64,000 bases of DNA. Source: Leptospira andrefontaineae. GTDB lineage: Bacteria; Spirochaetota; Leptospiria; Leptospirales; Leptospiraceae. The position numbers and the translations under genes were made by a program. Under the pieces are notes generated by a model. The model did not search any database. It was not told the origin of the DNA and worked only from the letters and a program-made list of their open reading frames with translations. Shown here piece by piece: positions 32,887-41,722 of the stretch (the first letter of the stretch is position 1; each line of letters starts with the position of its first letter). Location of the stretch: the NCBI RefSeq assembly GCF_004770105.1, contig NZ_RQEY01000018.1:248001-312000 (forward strand), read 5' to 3'.

Positions 32887-34266
32887 TTAGGAAGAGCTTA
32901 AGATTTCTCTTGCTTTCCTGGCAGCGTTTCTCGCGATTTCAGGCAAAGCGGGATGAACATAAATCATCTTTAGCAAGTCATCTAGAGTCCCACCCATGGT
33001 CATCAAGAGTATAAAAAGATGGATCAGGTTGGAAGCTTCTTCACCCAGTATATGAGCCCCTAGGACTTTTCTAGTTTTAGGACTTACTAATATTTTGACG
33101 AATTGGTCTTCGGATAGTCTAGCCATTCCTGTGGCACTTCCGGAATATGGATGAAGTACGGAGATATACTCGGTCCCTTCTTCCTTCAATTGTTGTTCTG
33201 TTTTGCCCACAGCTGCTACTTGAGGATGTGTGAATACGGAATGGGGAACTGGAGGATATTCGACCGGTGTCCTATGTTTGTCTACATATAAGGAGTTAAA
33301 TAGAAATTCCCCCTCAAAGTTTACCGAATGTCTGAAGAAATACCTTCCAATAATATCTCCCAAAGCATATACACCGTCCGCAGTTGTTTCGAAGTATTCG
33401 TTCGTTTTGATATAACCTTTTTCATCCGTTTGGATGCTCGTATGTTGGAGGTCCAACCAATCTGTATTCGGTTTGATGCCAGTGGCTACGAGCAAGGCAT
33501 CTCCTTCTAATATATAAGTTTCCTTAGAATTTTTACACTCTAAACGGAAAATTCCATCCTTATACTCTACCTTCTTCACTTCTGTTCCTAAACGAACATC
33601 TTCTCTTTTTGAAAAAGCCTTTTCGAAACCATCTATAATATCTTTATCTTCATGTGAGATCATTCTATTACGAACGATAAAAGTGGTTTTAGAACCGAAT
33701 GCAGAATAAGCAAATCCAAGTTCCAAACCGATATAACCTCCTCCGATTACCAAAAGCCTTTTAGGAAGTTCAGTTCTTCTGAGCGCTTCTCTGCTAGTCA
33801 TATAAGGAGTTCCTGCAAGACCAGGAATATCTGGGATAGAAGGTCTACATCCTGCAGCAATAAAGATACGATCCGCAGTGAGTAGTTCATCGTTTACTTT
33901 TACTATCTTATTCTCTACGAATCTGCCTTCATGAGGATAAAAATCTATATTCGGGTTTTTTTCGTAAGCCGGGATAATACTATCAGAGTCCGCATCTACT
34001 GTGGCTGAAACTCTATCCACCAAAGTTTTAAAATCCACTGTGAATGGCCCAGGGATTCCCAATTGAAATTTAGAAGCGTCTTTTGCCTGGGCTAAAATTT
34101 CCGCAGGATGGATGAGCATCTTGGAAGGGATACAACCCCTATTCAAACAGGTCCCTCCCAAACGATCTTTTTCTAAAATCGCTACCTTATAACCAAGTTT
34201 AGAAGGAGGTGTGACTAGTTTAGTTCCTCCTCCGGAGCCTATTACGAGAATATCATACTTTTTCAT
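32887..34266 (-). CDS. NADPH-type pyridine nucleotide-disulfide reductase, mycothione-reductase-like
   Basis: A 459-residue flavoprotein of the Lpd/GR/mercuric reductase family. The redox pair is GGTCLNRGCIPSK (Cys40, Cys45), and the C-terminal catalytic His-Glu is in HPALPE (His438, Glu443), the spelling found in mycothione reductases. The dinucleotide fold VIGGGYIGLE is followed by FIVRNR (Arg199, Arg201) where NADH enzymes have an acidic residue, so NADPH is likely. The FAD motif reads GSGGGTKL instead of GxGxxG. It may reduce an oxidised low-molecular thiol such as glutathione disulfide, though it is usually annotated as dihydrolipoyl dehydrogenase. No pyruvate or oxoglutarate dehydrogenase genes are nearby. 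Confidence 0.82.
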   Translation of the reverse strand: MKKYDILVIGSGGGTKLVTPPSKLGYKVAILEKDRLGGTCLNRGCIPSKMLIHPAEILAQAKDASKFQLGIPGPFTVDFKTLVDRVSATVDADSDSIIPAYEKNPNIDFYPHEGRFVENKIVKVNDELLTADRIFIAAGCRPSIPDIPGLAGTPYMTSREALRRTELPKRLLVIGGGYIGLELGFAYSAFGSKTTFIVRNRMISHEDKDIIDGFEKAFSKREDVRLGTEVKKVEYKDGIFRLECKNSKETYILEGDALLVATGIKPNTDWLDLQHTSIQTDEKGYIKTNEYFETTADGVYALGDIIGRYFFRHSVNFEGEFLFNSLYVDKHRTPVEYPPVPHSVFTHPQVAAVGKTEQQLKEEGTEYISVLHPYSGSATGMARLSEDQFVKILVSPKTRKVLGAHILGEEASNLIHLFILLMTMGGTLDDLLKMIYVHPALPEIARNAARKAREILSSS

Positions 34267-34303
34267 GCGGTTAATTCAATGGAGAATAGGATACTTCTAA
34301 ACG

Positions 34304-34358
34304 AAAAGAATTCTTTTGGAAAGAACCTCAGATAAATCTCAAAATTTACCAGAATTCT
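34304..34358. promoter_or_regulatory. Two AGAATTCT palindromes upstream of the disulfide reductase
   Basis: A perfect 14-base palindrome AAAAGAATTCTTTT (34304-34317) and a second AGAATTCT (34351-34358), 44 bases apart start to start, lie 38-92 bases upstream of the reductase start in an otherwise featureless gap. They could be two half-turn-spaced operator sites for the minus-strand run. In AT-rich DNA a chance origin cannot be excluded. Confidence 0.3.
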
Positions 34359-34432
34359 CTCTTACTCACAAAATATTAGATATTGTTTGTACTGATTTCG
34401 GGAAAATAAATGCGGATAAGATAGGATATCTT

Positions 34433-35248
34433 CTACCATTTATCTCGAAGGGATCTTAGAGCTATAAACAAGGTTTCTGGATCCGAAGCCAAGGACTGAT
34501 TTTGCATTTTGTTTCGAATGCCGGAAACTAGATTTTCTTTTGGGTCAAATACCAGGAAGAATGGATTGAATGTCCTTTCTTCCGAGAAGTTTGTGGTCCA
34601 AAATTCTTGGTCTTCCTTCATACCTTCTGCCTTCAATAACGCTTTGGAAGCAGCTTCATTTTTAGGATCTATAGAAAGACTGAATTTCAGATTGTTTTTG
34701 AGATAATCATGTCCAGGGTATAATCTAACGTTTCCAGGAAGATTTTGGAATTCTTTCAGAACGGTCCGATACAGAGTTTTAGGATCTCCACCTCGGGTGC
34801 AATTTCCCACACCTGAATTAAAGATGGTGTCTCCAGTGAACACTGCATAAGGAGAGCCATTTTCTATCTGCAAAAGGCAAACATGTGCGAATGTATGACC
34901 AGGTGTATACATTACTTTAAGATAGGAATTTCCGTCCGGACTTTCTAAAATTTTTTCTCCATCTTCTAGAGAATGAGAGGCATGAGGAATTTTTCCGAAT
35001 CCTGCAGGATGGGCCAGAACCTTGGCTTTATATTTGGAAACAAGACCATCGTTTCCGCAGGTATGATCATTATGTTCGTGAGTATTTAGAATATAGTCCA
35101 GGTCCCAGGACTTCTTCTCCAAAACTTGGGAGATCTGGTCCGGATCATACGGATCAATAGAAAGTGTTTTTTGGGAATTCGGTTCTCTGACTAAGTACGT
35201 AAAATTTCGAAGAGGGCTGTCCGTGTAGATCCTAAGGATTTCCAGCAT
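34433..35248 (-). CDS. gloB: Glyoxalase II-like metallo-beta-lactamase-fold hydrolase
   Basis: A 271-residue protein with the binuclear metal motif THEHNDHTCGN, then TPGHTFAHVCL, FTGDTIFNSGVGNCTRGGD and YPGHDYLKNNLKFSL. The order and the last segment match hydroxyacylglutathione hydrolase, which releases glutathione from S-lactoylglutathione in methylglyoxal detoxification. The C-terminal substrate domain keeps NPFF but is not fully typical, so a related thioester hydrolase or persulfide dioxygenase cannot be excluded. Location beside glutathione genes supports GloB. It follows the STAS gene by 27 bases. Confidence 0.8.
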   Translation of the reverse strand: MLEILRIYTDSPLRNFTYLVREPNSQKTLSIDPYDPDQISQVLEKKSWDLDYILNTHEHNDHTCGNDGLVSKYKAKVLAHPAGFGKIPHASHSLEDGEKILESPDGNSYLKVMYTPGHTFAHVCLLQIENGSPYAVFTGDTIFNSGVGNCTRGGDPKTLYRTVLKEFQNLPGNVRLYPGHDYLKNNLKFSLSIDPKNEAASKALLKAEGMKEDQEFWTTNFSEERTFNPFFLVFDPKENLVSGIRNKMQNQSLASDPETLFIALRSLRDKW

Positions 35249-35275
35249 AGATTTAAGACAAGTTGGGGGACTGGT

Positions 35276-35590
35276 TTATTGGATAATGTCCAGATGTTTG
35301 TCTAGATTCGCGATCCTTAAAATAGTCATCACGTCTCTACTTAGGTTTCTGAGTTTCAGATGACCATGTCTTTCTGTGACGTACTTTTGGGTATTGAAAA
35401 TGGCACCGATCCCGGAAGAATCTAAATATACATCCCCTTCGAAGTCTAGGATGATATCTTTATGCCCCTCGTCAAACTGGCGAATGATGAGTTCTTTTAA
35501 CGCAAATGCGTTCTTTAGGCTTACATTCCCTTGGATCTTGACTATACAAGACCCTTCTTCTAGGGATACGTCTGTTTGAAAACCTTCCAA
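35276..35590 (-). CDS. STAS-domain anti-sigma factor antagonist
   Basis: A 104-residue single STAS domain of the SpoIIAA/RsbV type. The phosphorylation site is in VYLDSSGIGAIFN, and the N-terminal strand IVKIQGNVSLKNA is typical. Such proteins bind anti-sigma kinases when unphosphorylated. No anti-sigma kinase is adjacent; a SpoIIE-like phosphatase that could act on it lies about 5 kb away at 40-41 kb. It is probably co-transcribed with the glyoxalase II gene. Confidence 0.88.
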   Translation of the reverse strand: MEGFQTDVSLEEGSCIVKIQGNVSLKNAFALKELIIRQFDEGHKDIILDFEGDVYLDSSGIGAIFNTQKYVTERHGHLKLRNLSRDVMTILRIANLDKHLDIIQ

Positions 35591-35865
35591 TGCGTGGCTC
35601 CGATCTCTATTTCTCTGACTATCCTCGGGCTAAGAAAACAACGGATCTCTGAAGAAATCTCAGAATTAATTTCCAAACCGGGAGGGAACCCGAGCCAATA
35701 GACTAATTTGTGGCAAAGAAGAGGTAAACTCTTTTTTAGAACGAAAACTGATCTAAATCTATTTCAAATAAAATAAGAAATCGCTCGCAAAAACTACTGA
35801 TTCAGTAAAACTGAGTGCTCGATTTTGTACCGAAACTTAAGAATTCGGACGATATTTAAAACTGT

Positions 35866-36822
35866 ATGCGGATCAAATTCTGGGGAGTGCGGGGCTCCAT
35901 TTCTTCCCCCGTTCAGGGCGACCTGATTCGATCTAAAATTCTTAGGATACTAAGCTTGGCATCTCCTTCCGACCTCCAAAGTCCGGAGGCGATCGAGGAT
36001 TTTTTAGACTCCTTGGCACTATCCAACTGGAGCACCTACGGTGGAAATACGACCTGTATAGAGATCCGAGATAAAGAAGATAAACTTGTTATCATAGACG
36101 GTGGTACAGGACTCAGAGAACTGGGGAACTCGATTTTACACGAAGGTTATGCTTCTGGAAAAGGAAAGGCCGTTTGGATATTCACCCATACCCATTGGGA
36201 CCATATCCAAGGGATCCCGTTCTTCGTTCCTTTGTATACTCCGGGCAATAAATTCGAATTTGTAAGTTCTGTTGAAAATCTAGAAGAAAGATTAAGATAC
36301 CAGCATACCTTCACTCATTTCCCAGTTCCCTTTGATGGTTTCCAAGCGGAGAAAATTTTCCGTCATGTTCCGGAAGGTAGGGCATTCAGAGTTACGGATT
36401 CTATAACTTCGATTTCAAAAGCAGTCCGCCATCCAGGTGGAAGTTTTTCCTATAGGTTTGAAGAAGATGGTAAGGCTCTTATCTTTGCTTCAGATGCGGA
36501 ATTCAATTTGGATGAAATGGAGAATATAGAAGACTATCTGAACTATTTTAGAGGAGCTGATGTTCTAGTATTCGATACACAATATACTTTCGAAGAGTCC
36601 TTACAAAAAATCGATTGGGGGCATAGTACTGCTTCCATGGCGACGGACATTGCTCTAAGAGCAAATGTTAAAAAATTAGTAATGTTTCACCATGATCCTT
36701 CTTATGATGACGAAAAATTGGATGCAGTTTATCTGCGTGCGATTAAATACAAAGAAATGTTTGATCCGGACAACCAATTAGAGATCATCATGGCAAGAGA
36801 AGGTCTGGAAATCCAAATTTAA
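35866..36822 (+). CDS. MBL-fold metallo-hydrolase
   Basis: A 318-residue metallo-beta-lactamase-fold protein beginning MRIKFWGVRGSISSP, a well known opening of a stand-alone MBL family. It contains TYGGNTTCIEI, the metal motif FTHTHWDHIQGIPFF, FASDAEF as the bridging aspartate region, and a late FHHDPSYDD. The substrate is not known. Some relatives are fused to signalling domains, which suggests phosphodiester or cyclic-nucleotide hydrolysis. It is 31 bases upstream of glpK on the same strand. Confidence 0.84.
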   Translation: MRIKFWGVRGSISSPVQGDLIRSKILRILSLASPSDLQSPEAIEDFLDSLALSNWSTYGGNTTCIEIRDKEDKLVIIDGGTGLRELGNSILHEGYASGKGKAVWIFTHTHWDHIQGIPFFVPLYTPGNKFEFVSSVENLEERLRYQHTFTHFPVPFDGFQAEKIFRHVPEGRAFRVTDSITSISKAVRHPGGSFSYRFEEDGKALIFASDAEFNLDEMENIEDYLNYFRGADVLVFDTQYTFEESLQKIDWGHSTASMATDIALRANVKKLVMFHHDPSYDDEKLDAVYLRAIKYKEMFDPDNQLEIIMAREGLEIQI

Positions 36823-36853
36823 TCTTTAATTCAATCGATCAGGGAGTAATCGA

Positions 36854-38347
36854 ATGAGTGAATACATCATCGGAATAGATGCCGGCACCACAGGTATACG
36901 TACTTTTTGTTTTAGTAAATCCGGGACAGTGATCTCAAGCGCATATTCCGAATTTAAACAACATTTTCCTAAACCAGGTTGGGTAGAACATGATCCTGAA
37001 GAGATCTGGGCAAAAACTGAAAAGCTTATCTTAAAAGCGATCCGCAATGGAAAGTTAAAACCTGAAAAAGCGGTAGCAATAGGGATCACCAACCAAAGAG
37101 AAACCACAGTATTATTCGATAAAGATACAGGCGCTCCTGTTTATAATGCGATCGTATGGCAATGCCGTAGGACCTCCGACTTCTGTTCCGGATTAAAGAA
37201 AGAAGGTTTAGAACCAATATTCAGAAGAAAAACCGGCCTAGTAGTTGATGCTTATTTTAGCGGTACCAAGATCAGATGGATCTTGGACAATGTTAAAGGT
37301 GTTAGAGCAAAAGCAGAAAAAGGTAAGGTTCTTTTTGGGACTATAGATACATATCTTCTATATCGTTTGACTGCTGGAAAATCACATAAAACGGACCATA
37401 CAAACGCGAGTAGAACTCTTATCTTTAATATAGAAAAGAAAGAATGGGATAAGGAACTATTAAAGATATTACAAATACCGGAAGCAATCCTTCCTGAAAC
37501 TCATAACTCCAGTAGCCTATTCGGACGAACAGAAGGAGTGAAGGGGCTACCGGATGGGATCCCGATCTCCTCTTTAGTGGGAGACCAACAGGGAGCTCTT
37601 TTCGGACAATTATGTACCGAACCTGGAGAGGCAAAAAACACATACGGAACCGGATGTTTCTTATTATTCAATACTGGAAATAAATTACAAATTTCTAAAA
37701 ATAATCTGATCACAACTCTTGCCTGCGGACCGGAAGGAAAAACAGTCTATTGCCTGGAAGGTTCTATCTTCATAGGTGGAGCAGTAATCCAGTACCTCAG
37801 AGATAATCTCAGATTCTTTAAGGAATCTAAACTTTCCGAAAAGATGGCTTCTTCCGTAACCAAGGACGATGAGGTAGTATTCGTTCCTGCATTTTCAGGA
37901 TTAGGTGCGCCTTATTGGGATATGAATGCAAGGGGAGCTATCTTAGGGCTAACCAGAGATACTACCCAAGAGCAGATTACCAGAGCAGCATTAAAATCAA
38001 TCGCATTACAATCTTATGAACTAGTAGAAGCTATGGAGAATGATACTGGCTCCAAGCTGAAAGTCCTAAAAGTGGATGGGGGAGCTACCGCTAATAATTG
38101 GCTTATGCAATACCAGGCAGATATTCTAGGGAAAAAGATCGTGAGACCTTCTAACTTAGATACAACTGTTTTGGGGGCGGCATACCTTGCAGGATTGGAA
38201 AGAGGTTTTTATTCTTCCGTAAACGATCTGAAGAAGAACCAGAAAACTAATAAGGAGTTTTCTCCTAAACTAAGTTCCAGCTTAAGAGAAAAAGAGATCC
38301 GAGTCTGGAAGAATTCAGTAAAAAGGATTCTTACTTCCGAATCCTAA
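36854..38347 (+). CDS. glpK: Glycerol kinase
   Basis: Phosphorylates glycerol to sn-glycerol 3-phosphate. The 497-residue FGGY kinase shows GIDAGTTGIRTF, KPGWVEHDPEEIW, ITNQRETTVLFD, GDQQGALFGQLCTEPGEAKN (~237-256) and TYGTGCFLLFNTG, all close to E. coli GlpK. The ATP-binding end is KVDGGATANNWLMQYQADIL (~398-417). A G-rich site (AGGGAG) precedes the ATG. No glycerol transporter or glpD is adjacent. Confidence 0.95.
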   Translation: MSEYIIGIDAGTTGIRTFCFSKSGTVISSAYSEFKQHFPKPGWVEHDPEEIWAKTEKLILKAIRNGKLKPEKAVAIGITNQRETTVLFDKDTGAPVYNAIVWQCRRTSDFCSGLKKEGLEPIFRRKTGLVVDAYFSGTKIRWILDNVKGVRAKAEKGKVLFGTIDTYLLYRLTAGKSHKTDHTNASRTLIFNIEKKEWDKELLKILQIPEAILPETHNSSSLFGRTEGVKGLPDGIPISSLVGDQQGALFGQLCTEPGEAKNTYGTGCFLLFNTGNKLQISKNNLITTLACGPEGKTVYCLEGSIFIGGAVIQYLRDNLRFFKESKLSEKMASSVTKDDEVVFVPAFSGLGAPYWDMNARGAILGLTRDTTQEQITRAALKSIALQSYELVEAMENDTGSKLKVLKVDGGATANNWLMQYQADILGKKIVRPSNLDTTVLGAAYLAGLERGFYSSVNDLKKNQKTNKEFSPKLSSSLREKEIRVWKNSVKRILTSES

Positions 38348-39640
38348 TCAGTAAGAAAAAGAGAGCAGGCTAAATTCCAAGGGTTTTCTTTCCGAATTGA
38401 TGCCTGCTCCCACGATCAGTTTTGCCTGATCATACTTAGGAATTTCTAAAATAGAACCCGCAGAAATTTTAAAAAACTCGTACTGATCTCTTTCTTTTTT
38501 AGAAAGATAAATATCCATTCTAATAATTTCCATATATTTTAGAATACGGAGAAGGATTTTATCCTTCGTAATCGCATAGAGTTCAATCTCGTTAGAAGAT
38601 CTGTTCAGATTGAACTTTTCGCTCTGAATTCCTTCGAATTCGATTTCCGTCTTAGAAGTTTCCTCTTCTACAGATGTTTTATATACCGGGAAGGTTCCTT
38701 CTTCATAATAGATCCTTCTGGAAAAACGTCTGAAGATCTCCTTTTCCACGATTTCAGGAAATGATTCTCCCGGTTCCGGTTTTTTACTAGGACCGTCTAA
38801 GATCTGTTTCCATTTGTTTTTGGAAACATTCTTCTCCACCATTCTTCGGACAGGAGGAGAAAGTTTTGGAACTGAAAATTTTAACATCCTTTCATCGAAT
38901 TTGTTCAAAATAGAATTTAGGAATGGACCATGTATTAGAGGGAGTATCTCGATGGAAAAGATATGATCCCTAAGAAATTTTGCGAATTCTATCTCATATG
39001 TGAATAGATGAGAGACTAATCCTTGTTCTTCTGCGGGAGTTCCTGCATATAAGATCTTTACTAAACGAAATAAATAAGTTTTACTTTCTGGGTCAAAATA
39101 GAGTTCTTCGATTTTTTTGATCACTTCATCTTCATTTAATTCTGGATTCATTATATCTCTTAGGGAAAGATATTTGGTAGAGAACATTCTTTTTCGGAAC
39201 ATTCTATAGAGTATAAAACTTCCAGTTTGAATACTCCCAATTTGGGTTTGGAGATTTTCTCGGACGATTATAATTGGTGCTGTAGATCCCGCCGCTTGCG
39301 TTCCTAAGACTCGATATGGATTGGAGCGAATCGGATATCGTGCATCTTCGAAGATCTCATCGGATTCTTTTGGGAATTTTGAATCTTCAGAGTACAGCAA
39401 ACCATTTACTAATTTTAAATAAGGCGGGGTTTTGATTGCAGAACTTGGAGTGATTTTTCGATCGTATTCTAATTCATATAAAAACTTAGGAATGACTGAA
39501 GCCTGGGAATATAAATAAGGTAGTTCTTCGATTTCCGTTATAGGAAAATCATAAAAGGGAGAAATTTTAGAGTGTACTCTTGCTACGGAATCTGGATTAC
39601 AAAATAGAAAATGATAATTTTCTCCCTCGAAATAGATCAT
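38348..39640 (-). CDS. Hypothetical protein with a possible FliG-like middle region
   Basis: A 430-residue soluble protein that I do not firmly recognise. Residues ~210-290 have helical-repeat character, with an LVSHLFTYEIEF / ERMLKFSVPKLSPPVRRMV / NVSKNKW succession that distantly recalls the FliG motor-switch repeats (the NMS-like turn before a second helix). The N-terminal third, with VLGTQAAGSTAPIIIVREN, and the beta-rich C-terminus have no such match. Its stop abuts the glpK stop (convergent, no gap). It follows a 95-residue gene by 16 bases. Confidence 0.62.
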   Translation of the reverse strand: MIYFEGENYHFLFCNPDSVARVHSKISPFYDFPITEIEELPYLYSQASVIPKFLYELEYDRKITPSSAIKTPPYLKLVNGLLYSEDSKFPKESDEIFEDARYPIRSNPYRVLGTQAAGSTAPIIIVRENLQTQIGSIQTGSFILYRMFRKRMFSTKYLSLRDIMNPELNEDEVIKKIEELYFDPESKTYLFRLVKILYAGTPAEEQGLVSHLFTYEIEFAKFLRDHIFSIEILPLIHGPFLNSILNKFDERMLKFSVPKLSPPVRRMVEKNVSKNKWKQILDGPSKKPEPGESFPEIVEKEIFRRFSRRIYYEEGTFPVYKTSVEEETSKTEIEFEGIQSEKFNLNRSSNEIELYAITKDKILLRILKYMEIIRMDIYLSKKERDQYEFFKISAGSILEIPKYDQAKLIVGAGINSERKPLEFSLLSFSY

Positions 39641-39656
39641 GGGAACTTAGGCGAGA

Positions 39657-39944
39657 TTAATCTTCTTCTATTAAATCCGGATGTAAAACGGAAAGACCTG
39701 GAGCTTTTGTTTCTCTTTTCGAAAGTTTAGAAACCAGTTGTTTTTTGAATAGGGTCCAGTCGTAAGTTTGTTTTAAGGAATCCAACTCTTCTTCAAAGCC
39801 GTATTGTAGAAAGTCCAGCGTTTCTTCTTCTGATAACCCTGTGACAAGACTGCTATCGGAAACCACCCGCAAAATTTTACGAATATCTCTCTCATTCCAG
39901 AGTAGGATTCCTGAAAGCCGTACGACCCAATATTCATGGTCCAT
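39657..39944 (-). CDS. Hypothetical protein, 95 aa
   Basis: A short, acidic, probably helical protein with no signal peptide, membrane segment or motif I know. The SLVTGLSEEETLDFLQYGFE segment (~32-51) has the look of a small helical interaction domain. It precedes the 430-residue hypothetical gene by 16 bases on the same strand, and the two probably act together. Codon pattern and spacing support a real gene. Confidence 0.6.
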   Translation of the reverse strand: MDHEYWVVRLSGILLWNERDIRKILRVVSDSSLVTGLSEEETLDFLQYGFEEELDSLKQTYDWTLFKKQLVSKLSKRETKAPGLSVLHPDLIEED

Positions 39945-39994
39945 TCTTACAGATTCGCCGATTATTTCTCTTTGTTCAAGAGTAAATTAGGATC

Positions 39995-40975
39995 TTAAAA
40001 TTTTCTGATCACTATAAGACTCATATCGTCTTGTATTCTTCCGCCTGTATGTTTCACGACGTCAGAAAATAGATCATCCATTAGTTTTCTGATATTCTTT
40101 TTAGGAGCGGTTTCCAGAAATTTATATAAATTTTCGCCGTAGTATCCGCCAATACTTCTGTTCTTTTGTTCGAATAGACCATCCGTAAAACAGAATAGAA
40201 TATCGTCCTTATCCATTTTGAAACTTTGAGAATGTTTTGGTTTTTTAAGGGGCGAATTCATCACTGTGGAAAGGAATTTTCCGTCGGTGCTTACAACGTA
40301 AGTTTTGTCTTCTTTACTTTTGTATAAAACAAGGCTTGGATGAATTCCTGAGTGTAAAAAATTGCCCTTATTGTCCGCTCTCATCAAAAGAAAAGTAGCA
40401 TACAGACTTCTGTGGATATGAGGATAAGTGTTGGTTCTTTCTTCCAAATGTTCCAACATCTGGTCTATGATCTCATGAGGAGTTTCAAATTTATGGACCA
40501 GATGACTCATTTGGTTCATGATCATAAGACTGAATAATCCTGCCACATACCCATGACCAGAAGTGTCTCCGATCCCCATCCAATAATTTCCATCTTTGTC
40601 TTTTAGAAAATTATAGAAGTCTCCGCCGATCGGATTATAGGTAATACATCTTCCACGGATCTCATAATTTTCATCTACATAGTCCAGAGGAAGAACGTAG
40701 TTTTGCATTCTACTATCTCCTCTGCGGAAACGTTTGATTATTTTACCAAACTCTTGTTCCCGGGGTAGGACCTTCTCAGTTAAAAACAAAACGAATGCAG
40801 AAAAATTAATAAATAAAGTAAAACAACATACTAAAAGTAGAACGATCGGAACTCTAACAGGGGGAGTATAAAATTTAAGTCCTATTCCTAAAGTTCCTAG
40901 AATGGAAAGATTTAGCACGATCAAAACCGGCCAGGCATCTTTCATATACTGTTTGATCGTAGTGGAACTTCTCAT
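39995..40975 (-). CDS. Membrane-anchored PP2C-type (SpoIIE/RsbU) serine phosphatase
   Basis: A 326-residue protein with two N-terminal membrane helices (~residues 14-35 and 42-66) and a cytoplasmic SpoIIE domain. The metal-binding motifs are present: GGDFYNF, WMGIGDTSGHGYVAGLFSLM (~131-150), FCFTDGLFEQKN and DDMSLIVIRKF at the end. Such phosphatases dephosphorylate STAS anti-sigma antagonists, and one is encoded at 35.3-35.6 kb. It lacks a sensor domain beyond the membrane segments. It overlaps the upstream lipoprotein gene by four bases. Confidence 0.9.
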   Translation of the reverse strand: MRSSTTIKQYMKDAWPVLIVLNLSILGTLGIGLKFYTPPVRVPIVLLLVCCFTLFINFSAFVLFLTEKVLPREQEFGKIIKRFRRGDSRMQNYVLPLDYVDENYEIRGRCITYNPIGGDFYNFLKDKDGNYWMGIGDTSGHGYVAGLFSLMIMNQMSHLVHKFETPHEIIDQMLEHLEERTNTYPHIHRSLYATFLLMRADNKGNFLHSGIHPSLVLYKSKEDKTYVVSTDGKFLSTVMNSPLKKPKHSQSFKMDKDDILFCFTDGLFEQKNRSIGGYYGENLYKFLETAPKKNIRKLMDDLFSDVVKHTGGRIQDDMSLIVIRKF

Positions 40976-41589
40976 CTTACCTTGAAATAGGCATGGCCTT
41001 GATATTCCTTCTTGGAATAATTCCTGCGAGCGATCTTAAATAATTCGTCTTCCGCATAAGGAGTATTTGTTCCTTCCACAACTCCGAAAGGTTTTTCTCT
41101 GTATCCTGATTCATAGATCATAGGAATTAAGGAATCGTTAGAAGGATCGTAATGATACAATAGTTTATGAGAAGTTTCCAGGAAATTTATTTTAGGACCC
41201 GAGATTTGTTTTCCGTCTTTCCAAACGGATTCTTCTTTTTTGATTTTTTGAGTAATTAAAAGCAGCCAATTTCCTCGAGACTCATATTTTCCGATTCCTT
41301 CTATTTGGATTCGACGGATTTCTCCTCTTTCTTCGATCTCCCTCAAGTAGTACTTTTGGAAAGATTTTTCTGAATGAGAAAACTCCAATCTTTCAGATTG
41401 ATTTTCCCTATAAGTGACTGATGTGAAAGGAGAGAAGGGAGGAAGCTTTTTACTATAAATTCCCTTTAGAGTTATATCGCTGGAAGACTCAGGTCTTTCG
41501 GGAAGTTCCCGGATCCAAGAAGGAGGAAAACATCCCGTGAAAAGTGAAAGAAGTACAAGTATTCTCAAAACTGTAAGTCTATCTTTCAT
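40972..41589 (-). CDS. Putative lipoprotein, ~205 aa
   Basis: Reading from the ATG at 41589 gives MKDRLTVLRILVLLSLFTGC, a compact lipoprotein signal with lipobox FTGC. I prefer this to the upstream ATG at 41613, which adds eight residues ahead of the signal. The mature part is beta-rich with many charged residues and no motif that I know. It overlaps the membrane phosphatase gene by four bases and may be its envelope partner, for example delivering a signal to it, but this is inference only. Confidence 0.65.
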   Translation of the reverse strand: MKDRLTVLRILVLLSLFTGCFPPSWIRELPERPESSSDITLKGIYSKKLPPFSPFTSVTYRENQSERLEFSHSEKSFQKYYLREIEERGEIRRIQIEGIGKYESRGNWLLLITQKIKKEESVWKDGKQISGPKINFLETSHKLLYHYDPSNDSLIPMIYESGYREKPFGVVEGTNTPYAEDELFKIARRNYSKKEYQGHAYFKVR

Positions 41590-41722
41590 AGGAAATCTAG
41601 AGAAAAGAAACACATTATTCGCGATTTTTAATTCTCGCTTACTCTTCCAAATTCCGCTTTAGGCCAAAGAAAGGCAAACCGGAAATATTGGAATAGTCCG
41701 GCTTATAATATGGGCGATTCGT

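Noticed and set aside
35796..35806. ACTGA-T-TCAGT palindrome between the STAS and MBL genes
   Set aside because: Arms are only five bases and AT-rich context makes it likely by chance; the 275-base gap (35591-35865) otherwise shows nothing I can support.
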